Shown: positions 1 through 5,965 of the stretch, in pieces | Position numbering within the stretch: the first letter of the stretch is position 1 | Layout: every line of letters begins with the position of its first letter | Assembly (NCBI GenBank): GCA_934096315.1 | Contig: CAKOLT010000011.1 | Coordinates: 1-28,938, forward strand | Length of the DNA: 28,938 nucleotides | Direction: 5' to 3' | DNA from: an uncultured Bacilli bacterium | GTDB lineage: Bacteria > Bacillota_I > Bacilli_A > RF39 > UBA660 | Program-made: the position numbers and the translations under genes | Notes under the pieces: generated by a model | The model's input: the letters and a program-made list of their open reading frames with translations, nothing else | Told to the model about the DNA's origin: nothing | Databases searched by the model: none

Positions 1-896
1 CCATCCCCTGCTTTAAGAGTTGTTGCCTTTATAACTTTAAGTTTATTAGTCCCCTCTAACTCATCATAAATACTACCTATTATTCTATATAAATGCTTAT
101 CTGGACATGTAGTACTACCCTCAAAGTCTAGACATACATAATTATTAGGATTTGCTCCATAATATCTGTAATCTGTTGAGGCAGGTATTACTGCTCCAGT
201 AACACTTACATCTGCCCCGATTGCCTCATGTTCCACTTTATATACTCCACTACCAGTGTCCCCATTACTTCCATCATCAAGCATTTCAATAACCTTAGCT
301 GCAGGAAATCTTCCTAAAGCAGAATTAGTACCCTCTACTGTTAGGGTAAAATCAAAACTTTGATTCTGCATATTACTATCATTCGCATTATTACCATCTA
401 TCCATAAATATAGTATATAATTACTTAAGATAGTGGTTAGTTTCTTATTACTATCTGTATTATCACTAGATAATGTTACTAGCTCTATAACATCATTATT
501 ACTCTTACCATTAAAAGTACCCTCACTTACTACAGTAGTATCCTTAACTAGAGTCCACTTAAAGTCAGAGATTGCTAGATACTGACTTATCTCGTTAATA
601 TTTAACTTCATAGTAACTGTTACTGTATCAGTTACATCCTCTTTTAGTTTAATGCCAATATTCTTCTTTACTGCTCCATTACTAGTATAACTCTTAACAG
701 GGACTAGATTAGCTCCCATTATATCCGCTCCATCATTAAGCTGTACTATTGCCCCCTCTACGGTAAAACTAATATCAGTATTCTGCATACTAGTCCACAA
801 AAAATAACCAAAAGCTACACTTATTCCTGTTAATACTGTAGCAATTAATACTGATACTACTGCTAGTTTTGGAGTTATTTTATTACTTTCTTCCAT
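1..896 (-). CDS. Partial secreted/anchored surface protein with SipW/TasA-like N-terminus (3' end outside window)
   Basis: The minus-strand frame opens at ATG 896, preceded by GAGAGGAAGG, and stays open to the window edge, so about 298 residues are visible and the C-terminus is missing. After a short charged N-terminus (MEESNKITPK) comes one hydrophobic segment at about residues 11-34, followed by a Ser/Thr/Asn/Asp-rich extracellular-type sequence. The segment ends in VAFGYFLW, followed shortly by NTDISFTVEG. This resembles the signal and first strand of SipW-processed TasA/camelysin-type fibre proteins, though that is an inference. Two similar Ig-like stretches follow. Near the edge a motif reads YVCLDFEGSTTCPDKHLYRI, a Cys-containing pattern I associate with surface proteins of gut Bacillota. 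The upstream leader (poly-G tract plus hairpin) suggests switchable expression. Function unknown; a pilin-like or adhesin role is possible. Confidence 0.7.
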   Translation of the reverse strand, partial: MEESNKITPKLAVVSVLIATVLTGISVAFGYFLWTSMQNTDISFTVEGAIVQLNDGADIMGANLVPVKSYTSNGAVKKNIGIKLKEDVTDTVTVTMKLNINEISQYLAISDFKWTLVKDTTVVSEGTFNGKSNNDVIELVTLSSDNTDSNKKLTTILSNYILYLWIDGNNANDSNMQNQSFDFTLTVEGTNSALGRFPAAKVIEMLDDGSNGDTGSGVYKVEHEAIGADVSVTGAVIPASTDYRYYGANPNNYVCLDFEGSTTCPDKHLYRIIGSIYDELEGTNKLKVIKATTLKAGD

Positions 897-926
897 ATAT
901 ATATTTCCTTCCTCTCTTACACATGT

Positions 927-980
927 AAAAAGACCATGGCAAACTAGAATACTCCTGTATTCTTACTGTCATAGTCTTTT
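927..980 (-). promoter_or_regulatory. Long leader hairpin followed by U-tract, putative transcription attenuator
   Basis: Read on the minus strand, AAAAGAC...GTCTTTT closes the outer stem. TATGACA pairs imperfectly with TGCCATG, and AGAATAC pairs perfectly with GTATTCT around an AGGA loop. The stem is followed at once by TTTTT. It lies between the leader ORF and the ATG at 896, so as an intrinsic terminator it would attenuate the surface-protein mRNA. The structure was derived by eye; attenuation is an inference. Confidence 0.55.
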
Positions 981-1019
981 ATTTTTATTCTTATTTTCTT
1001 ACCAAAATTGGTAATTATT

Positions 1020-1097
1020 TTAATGGGTGCATAACTGCACCCCCCCCCCCCCAACAAATGTTTGTATTAATGATTGTCCTTTAAAATATTTATTCAT
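1020..1097 (-). CDS. 25-codon leader ORF running through a 13-G tract
   Basis: ATG at 1097 has a very good ribosome binding site (AAAGGAG, six bases upstream). It encodes MNKYFKGQSLIQTFV, then four Gly codons made by the poly-G tract, then VQLCTH and TAA at 1022-1020. It is too short to be an ordinary gene. With 12 G instead of 13, the frame would run on to TAG at 946-944 (50 residues), inside the attenuator hairpin. With 14 G it stops shortly after the tract. It has its own promoter at 1159-1187. It may be a regulatory leader peptide whose length is set by G-tract slippage, or the 5' end of a small phase-variable gene. The ORF and RBS are seen directly; the role is inferred. Confidence 0.5.
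   Translation of the reverse strand: MNKYFKGQSLIQTFVGGGGVQLCTH
1040..1052. repeat. 13-bp poly-C/poly-G homopolymer tract
   Basis: An uninterrupted run of 13 C on the plus strand, in DNA that is otherwise very AT-rich. It lies inside the leader ORF on the minus strand. The adjacent GGGTGCA-taac-TGCACCC forms a perfect 7-bp inverted repeat whose right arm merges into the tract. G tracts of this length are classic slipped-strand hot spots. Confidence 0.9.
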
Positions 1098-1112
1098 AAG
1101 GGGCTCCTTTCT

Positions 1113-1143
1113 TAATATATTTTGACTTTGTCAAAATATATTA
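1113..1143. repeat. Perfect 14-bp inverted repeat with 3-nt loop in leader 5' UTR
   Basis: TAATATATTTTGAC at 1113-1126 and its exact complement at 1130-1143 are separated by TTT. It lies between the minus-strand promoter (1159-1187) and the leader-ORF ribosome binding site. It could be an operator for a dimeric regulator or a stem at the 5' end of the transcript. It has no U-tail and is not a convincing terminator. Confidence 0.7.
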
Positions 1144-1158
1144 CTTCCTTTATTAAAC

Positions 1159-1187
1159 ATTTTATCATATATCTTTATACGTTTCAA
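1159..1187 (-). promoter_or_regulatory. Promoter for the leader ORF and surface-protein gene
   Basis: On the minus strand TTGAAA (1187-1182) and TAAAAT (1164-1159) are separated by 17 bp, with an extended -10 TG. Transcription would start near 1152 and read through the inverted repeat, leader ORF, poly-G tract and hairpin into the gene at 896. Confidence 0.7.
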
Positions 1188-1216
1188 GTATTTTTTTAAT
1201 TTTTTTGTAAAAAATA

Positions 1217-1245
1217 TTGATATTATTTTAAATATCGAGTATAAT
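1217..1245 (+). promoter_or_regulatory. Promoter of the putative antisense (antitoxin) RNA
   Basis: TTGATA at 1217-1222, 17 bp, then TATAAT at 1240-1245. It points toward the 3' end of the small toxin gene. The predicted start near 1252 immediately precedes the GGAAGTC repeat, mirroring the toxin promoter on the other side. Confidence 0.7.
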
Positions 1246-1256
1246 ATATACAGAAA

Positions 1257-1281
1257 GGAAGTCCTATAGTTAGGCTAGCCT
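1257..1281 (+). repeat. 5'-leader repeat, copy A of an inverted pair (partner 1463-1489)
   Basis: GGAAGTC, then TATAGTTAGGCTAGCCT. The same sequence in reverse orientation occupies 1463-1489, apart from a 2-nt indel and one substitution. The core AGGCTAGCCT is itself a perfect 10-bp palindrome, so the two RNAs carry both identical and mutually pairable cores. Confidence 0.8.
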
Positions 1282-1296
1282 TATTTATTGAGATAA

Positions 1297-1328
1297 CCTT
1301 AACTAATCAAATAGTTAAGGTCTTTTAT
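1297..1328 (+). terminator. Intrinsic terminator at the toxin/antitoxin 3' overlap
   Basis: CCTTAACTA (1297-1305), a 6-nt loop, TAGTTAAGG (1312-1320), then TCTTTTAT. It ends the antisense RNA. Its right arm contains the toxin stop codon, and it may also act bidirectionally for the toxin mRNA, although the minus-side U-tract is poor. Confidence 0.7.
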
Positions 1329-1425
1329 ATAACCAAATTACTAAAATAGTAATCAAAATGGTAATATTAACAAGAATAACAATTATTCTATTAAATAATT
1401 TTAATATAAATAATTTTTTATTCAT
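1315..1425 (-). CDS. Putative type I toxin: 36-residue single-pass membrane peptide
   Basis: ATG at 1425 has GGTAGGTG eight bases upstream. The peptide starts MNKKLFILKLFNR, continues with an uninterrupted hydrophobic helix at about residues 14-31 (IIVILVNITILITILVIW), and ends in LYKRP. A short basic N-terminus, one membrane span and a positively charged tail are the hallmarks of Fst/TxpA/BsrG-type toxins, and the WLxKR-like end resembles Fst relatives. The gene has its own promoter (1496-1524) and a leader of about 64 nt. A convergent antisense RNA overlaps its 3' end. Leader TATCA could pair with TGATA at the ribosome binding site and delay translation (weak). No chromosomal gene overlaps it. 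Toxicity is inferred from architecture only. Confidence 0.6.
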   Translation of the reverse strand: MNKKLFILKLFNRIIVILVNITILITILVIWLYKRP

Positions 1426-1462
1426 AATATCACCTACCTTTCCAAGTTTCCCCTGAAATGAT

Positions 1463-1489
1463 AGGCTAGCCTAACTATATTAGACTTCC
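1463..1489 (-). repeat. 5'-leader repeat, copy B of the inverted pair
   Basis: Reverse-oriented counterpart of 1257-1281, placed exactly at the predicted start of the toxin mRNA (transcription start near 1489). In par/fst loci short repeats near both RNA 5' ends mediate RNA-RNA pairing. Here the long repeats are inverted rather than direct, so only the palindromic AGGCTAGCCT core can pair between the two RNAs. Confidence 0.75.
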
Positions 1490-1495
1490 TAATTA

Positions 1496-1524
1496 ATAAT
1501 ATTATATATTTAATCAATAGTCAA
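1496..1524 (-). promoter_or_regulatory. Promoter of the toxin mRNA
   Basis: TTGACT (1524-1519), 17 bp, TATTAT (1501-1496) on the minus strand. The predicted start falls at the GGAAGTC repeat. Confidence 0.7.
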
Positions 1525-1572
1525 TATTTTTTGCAGAAAAGTTTATTTTTTTTACATTTGACTTGACATTAT

Positions 1573-1610
1573 TAAAAGAGTTTATGATAAATTGGACATA
1601 AACTCTTTTA
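1573..1610. terminator. 14-bp stem, likely bidirectional terminator
   Basis: TAAAAGAGTTTATG (1573-1586) and its complement CATAAACTCTTTTA (1597-1610) form a perfect stem with a 10-nt loop. T-rich stretches lie on both sides. It directly follows the decayed minus-strand ORF at 1608-1756. Confidence 0.6.
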
Positions 1611-1756
1611 TATTTTTATTATTTTCATTTTTCTATAACAATCTAATATAGACTTATAAACTCTATTTACATCACTTCTTCTTTATTATAAGATAACATA
1701 AATATATCAAAAGAGTCATAAAAATATCTAAAGTTATGACTATTTAACTCTAACAT
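1608..1756 (-). pseudogene. Decayed ORF fragment, family unknown
   Basis: One minus-strand frame starting at ATG 1756 reads MLELNSHNFRYFYDSF and continues to LSYNKEEVM before a stop. Shifting frame near 1674 gives DVNRVYKSILDCYRKM and ends at TAA 1610-1608, directly before the terminator stem. The two halves look like one former protein with a single frameshift. I do not recognise the family. The rest of 1426-1909 holds the toxin promoter, a weak 8-bp inverted repeat (1714-1741) and the promoter of the next gene. Confidence 0.3.
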
Positions 1757-1820
1757 CTTTATGAATTTTCATCTATTAAACATATTTATCATATTTTTTA
1801 TGTAAATCCCCTAAAATATA

Positions 1821-1849
1821 TTGTAAAAATATGTAGTTTATGCTATAAT
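1821..1849 (+). promoter_or_regulatory. Promoter of the beta-helix surface protein gene
   Basis: TTGTAA (1821-1826), 17 bp, TATAAT (1844-1849), with an extended -10 TGC. A short GTAGAG/CTCTAC stem (1857-1881) forms the start of the transcript. AAGGAGGAGG precedes the ATG at 1910. Confidence 0.75.
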
Positions 1850-1909
1850 GCAGATAGTAGAGATAATAATAGCTACTCTACGTTCATAAAAAAAAGGAGG
1901 AGGAAAGTT

Positions 1910-3844
1910 ATGAAAAAAAGAATGCTATTTGTAATAGCAATGGTAGCACTTATATTCTATGTACCAACAGTTAGTGCTGCTACTATTGAAGTAAAAGATG
2001 ATGCTACTTTAGTAGATGCATTCAAAAAAGCAAAATCCGGAGATGTAATTAAGTTAACTGCTAACGTTACACACTCTGGAGACAGGCTACTAGTAGATAA
2101 TGGTAGATCATTAACATTAAATATGAATAACTATAATCTTACAATTGATCCTGCATTAGATAGTAGTGGAGAGGAGGGAAAATATAGATCTATTACAGTA
2201 TATGGTGGTAGTTTAACAATCACTGGTAAAGGTACTATTTCTCATGAAACACATACAGCATTAAACGTATGGGGATATAAAGATCCCATAGATAAAGACT
2301 ATTCTGTTTTAAATGTAGAAAAAGATGTTACAGTAATTGGTAAACATGGTATTGCCTTATATCAAGATTCTGGTAATAAGTCTAATAATGGATATGGTAT
2401 TAAAGTTACATTTGCTGGTAAAATTGAAGCAGTAGAAAATGGTATTACTATTCTAGGACGTATAAAACATAAAAATGGTCCAGTAGTTAATATACTAGAT
2501 GGAGCTAGTATTAAGAGTGATGATATTGGACTTTATGCTGCTGGTAATGGTGAATGGACAATTGGTAATGCTACAGTAGTCGCTAATAGTTCTGCTATTG
2601 GTATTAAATCTGGTAAAATAACTATTAACGGTGGTACATATACTGCTAACGGTAAAAAAGTAGAATTACCAAAAGAATATAATAATGGTATGAATCCAAG
2701 TGGAGCTACTATTCAAATCGAAGGAAATAAAGAGTACTATGGAAATATAGAACTATATATTAATGATGGTAAATTTATTTCTAAAAACTATTCTAATATC
2801 TTAGAATACATTGTAACTGGAGATGATACTGCAGTTAATAAAATAGAAATTAATGGTGGAACATTTACTCCAAACTATGAAGAACCTACCCTTGTTTTAA
2901 CTGGGGAATTAACTTCTAAAATACCTGGTATTGTATCAGGAGGTATATACACTGGAGATATCTCATCAGTACTTAAACCTGGATACAAATCATATATTGA
3001 TAATGAAGGTAATGTTCTTGTTAAGAAAATAGATGTTAAAGAAGGAACATTTAAAGTAATGGGTAAAGCAATCGGAGTTGCTGAAGGAGCTGTTGTTCAA
3101 TTGAAACAAGGTTCTAAATTATTACAAACATCTGTAGTAGACGCAAACGGTGACTATATTTTTAATAAAGTTGCTAAAGGTGTTTATACATTAGTATTAA
3201 ATGGTAACTTTGAAAGTATTAGTAAATATGTTGAAGTAACTAAAGATACTACTGTTGATATTAATGCTCTAGCCCCAGGAAATAAAATAGTATTCGTAGG
3301 AGAAAATGCTCCAGATGTTGCAGTTAAAGGTCTAGAAAAAGTATCTCCAAACAATGATGTTGTTATGATAATTGGTACTAACGAAGAAGCAACTGATGAA
3401 CACGATGCTATTAAAAACGAAGTTAAAGCAGATAACTATGACTTTATTGACATTCTTCTTAGTTATAATAATGATGAAATCGCTGAGACAGATGATGTTC
3501 TTATGTTAGCTCTTTCTTACAATTTAGATGGTAAAACTAACATTGGTATAAGTCGTTATCACAATGACGCAGTAAGCACATTTACTAAACTAAAAGAAAT
3601 GCCAAAAAATGATAGCGAATATAAAGATGGTACATTCTTTATTGATGAAGAAAACAATATGATCTATATCTTCACAAATAAATTTTCTAGTTATGCAGTA
3701 ACATATAACAATCCTACAGTAAATAACGAAGTAGTTAATCCAAAAACTGGAGACTCTATCTTAAATTATGTTGGTATAATGTTTATAACAGTTACTATAC
3801 TAGGAACTAGCGTATATTTCTTAAGAAAAAAAGAAAATAATTAA
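1910..3844 (+). CDS. Sortase-anchored beta-helix surface protein (NPKTG signal)
   Basis: 644 residues, ATG at 1910 with AAGGAGGAGG upstream. Residues 1-23 form a signal peptide (basic MKKR, hydrophobic core, cleavage after VSA). Residues of about 25-375 are short Gly/Asn-rich beta repeats (ITINGGTY, IEINGGTFTP, VSGGIYTG) typical of a right-handed parallel beta-helix. At about 376-450 a CnaB/carboxypeptidase-regulatory-like domain reads AVVQLKQGSKLLQTSVVDAN followed by GDYIFNKVAKGVYTL. A further beta domain follows to about 600. The C-terminus is a cell-wall sorting signal: NPKTG at 610-614, a hydrophobic span, and LRKKENN. NPKTG departs from canonical LPXTG, so a dedicated sortase is likely. 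Expected location is the wall surface, as an adhesin or glycan-binding protein. It has its own promoter and terminator, a single-gene unit. Confidence 0.88.
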   Translation: MKKRMLFVIAMVALIFYVPTVSAATIEVKDDATLVDAFKKAKSGDVIKLTANVTHSGDRLLVDNGRSLTLNMNNYNLTIDPALDSSGEEGKYRSITVYGGSLTITGKGTISHETHTALNVWGYKDPIDKDYSVLNVEKDVTVIGKHGIALYQDSGNKSNNGYGIKVTFAGKIEAVENGITILGRIKHKNGPVVNILDGASIKSDDIGLYAAGNGEWTIGNATVVANSSAIGIKSGKITINGGTYTANGKKVELPKEYNNGMNPSGATIQIEGNKEYYGNIELYINDGKFISKNYSNILEYIVTGDDTAVNKIEINGGTFTPNYEEPTLVLTGELTSKIPGIVSGGIYTGDISSVLKPGYKSYIDNEGNVLVKKIDVKEGTFKVMGKAIGVAEGAVVQLKQGSKLLQTSVVDANGDYIFNKVAKGVYTLVLNGNFESISKYVEVTKDTTVDINALAPGNKIVFVGENAPDVAVKGLEKVSPNNDVVMIIGTNEEATDEHDAIKNEVKADNYDFIDILLSYNNDEIAETDDVLMLALSYNLDGKTNIGISRYHNDAVSTFTKLKEMPKNDSEYKDGTFFIDEENNMIYIFTNKFSSYAVTYNNPTVNNEVVNPKTGDSILNYVGIMFITVTILGTSVYFLRKKENN

Positions 3845-3847
3845 TAG

Positions 3848-3873
3848 AAAAAAGCCTAACCTAAGGCTTTTTT
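3848..3873. terminator. Bidirectional terminator between convergent surface gene and hisS
   Basis: AAAAAAGCCT (3848-3857), loop aaccta, AGGCTTTTTT (3864-3873). It has A-tract and T-tract on both sides, so it works for both strands. The last codons and TAG stop of hisS lie inside it. Confidence 0.9.
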
Positions 3874-5150
3874 ACTTTGTCTATAATCTCCTCTAAAGAT
3901 AATTTATATTGCTCCATTTTCTCCATATCTTTAAGAGTATATAAATTATCTTGTAACTCTAAAGATCCTACCACTAGAACATATTTAATACTCTCTTTTG
4001 AAGCATACTCAAAACACTTTTTAACTTTTCTCTTATTCAATTCAACCTCTACACTAATACCATTTCTTCTAAGTACTCTAGCTATCTCCAAAGACTCTGT
4101 TTCCGTATCCATTGGTACTATATATACAGTGGTCAAACTACTCTTTGAAGTCTCTGTATTAAGTATAGCATATATAGGCTCTAAACCAAATGATAAACCT
4201 ACCGCAGGGTATATATTACCATCATTAATAAACTCAGTAATAATCTTATTATATCTTCCCCCACCCCCAAGACTACATGTAAGTCTCTTCTTTTTATCAA
4301 AAAACTCAAAAACTATACCAGTATAAATAGATAACCCTCTAGCTAAAGAAGGAGTAAACATAGTATTATCACTAAGTCCTAAAGTTATAATACTATTATT
4401 TATATCATTAACTTCCTCTAAACCTTCCTTTAATATCTCATTATTAGTATCCTTAAATCTATTATTATACTCATCTACTGATAAATTAAATAATTTAATT
4501 AAATCAGTTGACTCACTTTCAGTTAAACCTATATTAATAAACTCTTTAATTAACTCATCTCTAGTTATCTTTTCTATTTTATCTAATATAAGTATACACT
4601 TCTCATGTTTAGAAGTATCTATATTTAATTCCTTTAATAAACCAGTCATTAATTTACGATTATTCCATTTAATTATAATATCTATCCCTAAACTATTAAA
4701 AATATCTACAACAAGTTGCATCTGCTCTAACTCTATATATCTATTATCTATACCTACTACATCTATATCACATTGATAAAACTCTCTATTCCTACCAGGT
4801 TTAACCGGACCATTACGAAATACCTTCCCCATCTCATAACGCTTAAAAGGTAAACGTAATCTTTTAGAAGCTGATATTATCTTACAAAATGGCATAGTAA
4901 GATCATATCTTAAAGCTAAATGCCTATTACCCTGATCAGTTAAAGTATACATCTCATTTAATATTTCTGCATCATTATCATACTTATATGCAAGTAAATC
5001 ATAATTATATAAAACAGAACTATCACATGGTGTATAACCATATAACTCAAAATTCTCTCTCAAAGTTTGTCTTATCTTATTTCTAATTATCTCTTCACTT
5101 CCAACATAGTCAAAGACTCCCTTTAAATTATTAACATCCACTTTATTCAT
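3861..5150 (-). CDS. hisS: Histidyl-tRNA synthetase
   Basis: 429 residues; charges tRNA-His with histidine in the cytoplasm. Class II motifs are visible: RYDLTMPF, FRNGPVKPGRNREFYQCDID (motif 2), the histidine-specific RGLSIYTGIVFEF, and GGGGRYNKII. AVGLSFGLEPI is the motif 3 Arg/Leu region in altered form. The C-terminus is an anticodon-binding domain (TTVYIVPMD onward). The start is ATG 5150 because AGGGAGG lies eight bases upstream; an in-frame start at 5177 would lie deep within the upstream gene and has no better site. It overlaps the upstream membrane-protein gene by eight bases (ATGAATAA), implying translational coupling and co-transcription from 5849-5877. Length matches the family. 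Confidence 0.93.
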   Translation of the reverse strand: MNKVDVNNLKGVFDYVGSEEIIRNKIRQTLRENFELYGYTPCDSSVLYNYDLLAYKYDNDAEILNEMYTLTDQGNRHLALRYDLTMPFCKIISASKRLRLPFKRYEMGKVFRNGPVKPGRNREFYQCDIDVVGIDNRYIELEQMQLVVDIFNSLGIDIIIKWNNRKLMTGLLKELNIDTSKHEKCILILDKIEKITRDELIKEFINIGLTESESTDLIKLFNLSVDEYNNRFKDTNNEILKEGLEEVNDINNSIITLGLSDNTMFTPSLARGLSIYTGIVFEFFDKKKRLTCSLGGGGRYNKIITEFINDGNIYPAVGLSFGLEPIYAILNTETSKSSLTTVYIVPMDTETESLEIARVLRRNGISVEVELNKRKVKKCFEYASKESIKYVLVVGSLELQDNLYTLKDMEKMEQYKLSLEEIIDKVKKP

Positions 5151-5826
5151 TAGAATTATCCTCCCTAAACTTTTCATACCAATTCTTTATACTCTCTTTA
5201 GCCCTACTATAAGTATTCTTTGTTTTCTCCTTAGCACTATTTTTAATATCTACCCCTTTATTATAGTTATCTTCCCCAATAGTTTCTTTAATAACTTCTA
5301 AAGCTTTATTAAAACTAGTAGCACTTACATCTTTAATCATACTATATGATGATGATAAATCATCCTTATAATCAGGATACACTTTTATAATAACACTATC
5401 TATCTCCGTAAATATCTTCCATAACACCTCTTTAGTACCCTCAGATATATCCTTAAGATATACCCCTTTTATATCTTTATCATAAAATAGAAAATCTGCC
5501 ATAGTTATAAAATATTCTTTGCCTTTAGACTTTACCTTATCAAAATTAGAAGTATTATTATAACTATTAATTTCCTCTTTAGCATTAGAAAAATAATTAA
5601 TCATCTCTTTATCATAATCAGTCTTAACCTCTTCGGGATATTCTTTAGAATAATCTATGTTATTAGTACCCTCCTCAAGAGTATTTGATTCTTTAGACGC
5701 ATTATAAGAAGTAGTTTCTAGTGTTTTATCACTCTTTTCAGTAAGACTACGGTATACAAGAATACTTCCCATACTTATAATAACTGTAAGTAATATACCC
5801 AGTATTATATAATATAATTTATTCAT
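5143..5826 (-). CDS. Membrane-anchored protein of unknown function, upstream of hisS
   Basis: 227 residues, ATG 5826 with GAGGAG nine bases upstream. Residues of about 5-25 form one transmembrane helix (YYIILGILLTVIISMGSILV). The rest is an acidic, Lys/Glu/Ser-rich outside-facing domain, predicted mostly helical: a low-complexity linker to about residue 70, then a helical region ending in KNTYSRAKESIKNWYEKF. No catalytic motif or family is recognised. It is the first gene of the unit with hisS, and its stop overlaps the hisS start. Coupling to a tRNA synthetase may be only promoter sharing. An extracytoplasmic structural or envelope role is possible but unsupported. Confidence 0.75.
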   Translation of the reverse strand: MNKLYYIILGILLTVIISMGSILVYRSLTEKSDKTLETTSYNASKESNTLEEGTNNIDYSKEYPEEVKTDYDKEMINYFSNAKEEINSYNNTSNFDKVKSKGKEYFITMADFLFYDKDIKGVYLKDISEGTKEVLWKIFTEIDSVIIKVYPDYKDDLSSSYSMIKDVSATSFNKALEVIKETIGEDNYNKGVDIKNSAKEKTKNTYSRAKESIKNWYEKFREDNSNE

Positions 5827-5848
5827 ATATAGTCACTCCTCAATGGAT

Positions 5849-5877
5849 ATTATACAATAAAATATGATAAATGACAA
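5849..5877 (-). promoter_or_regulatory. Promoter of the membrane protein-hisS unit
   Basis: TTGTCA (5877-5872), 17 bp, TATAAT (5854-5849) on the minus strand, followed within 20 bp by the GAGGAG site of the 5826 gene. No T-box or other leader fits in the short 5' UTR. Confidence 0.8.
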
Positions 5878-5930
5878 TATTTTTATGAATATTTGTTCTA
5901 TTTAAGGTTACAGTTTAGACTAGACACGTA

Positions 5931-5962
5931 AAAAATCAGGTAGAGATAATTTTTTCTATCTG
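5931..5962 (-). terminator. Intrinsic terminator downstream of the IS66-type transposase
   Basis: On the minus strand CAGATAGA (5962-5955) pairs with TCTACCTG (5944-5937) with one G-U pair, and is followed by ATTTTTT. It insulates the hisS unit from transcription coming out of the Wadjet and IS region. Confidence 0.75.
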
Positions 5963-5965
5963 TTT

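Larger units (their letters stand above)
1252..1328 (+). ncRNA. Putative type I antitoxin RNA (~75 nt)
   Basis: Bounded by the plus-strand promoter at 1217-1245 and a Rho-independent terminator at 1297-1326. It has no ORF of note. It overlaps the toxin stop codon and 3' UTR in antisense, and begins with the same GGAAGTC...AGGCTAGCCT sequence as the toxin mRNA leader. This convergent layout is typical of par/fst, txpA-ratA and bsrG-type loci. No expression evidence is available here. Confidence 0.5.

Noticed and set aside
4..890. Partial left-edge protein as a phage structural protein
   Set aside because: The N-terminal membrane segment and Ser/Thr-rich extracellular sequence fit a surface protein better, and no phage genes are nearby.
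1257..1489. Invertible promoter between the 25/27-bp inverted repeats
   Set aside because: Both promoters lie outside the repeats, the segment has no recombinase nearby, and the convergent RNA layout explains the repeats better.
3877..4326. 149-residue plus-strand ORF opposite hisS
   Set aside because: It is antisense to conserved HisRS motifs, lacks a ribosome site, and is explained entirely by the hisS reading frame.
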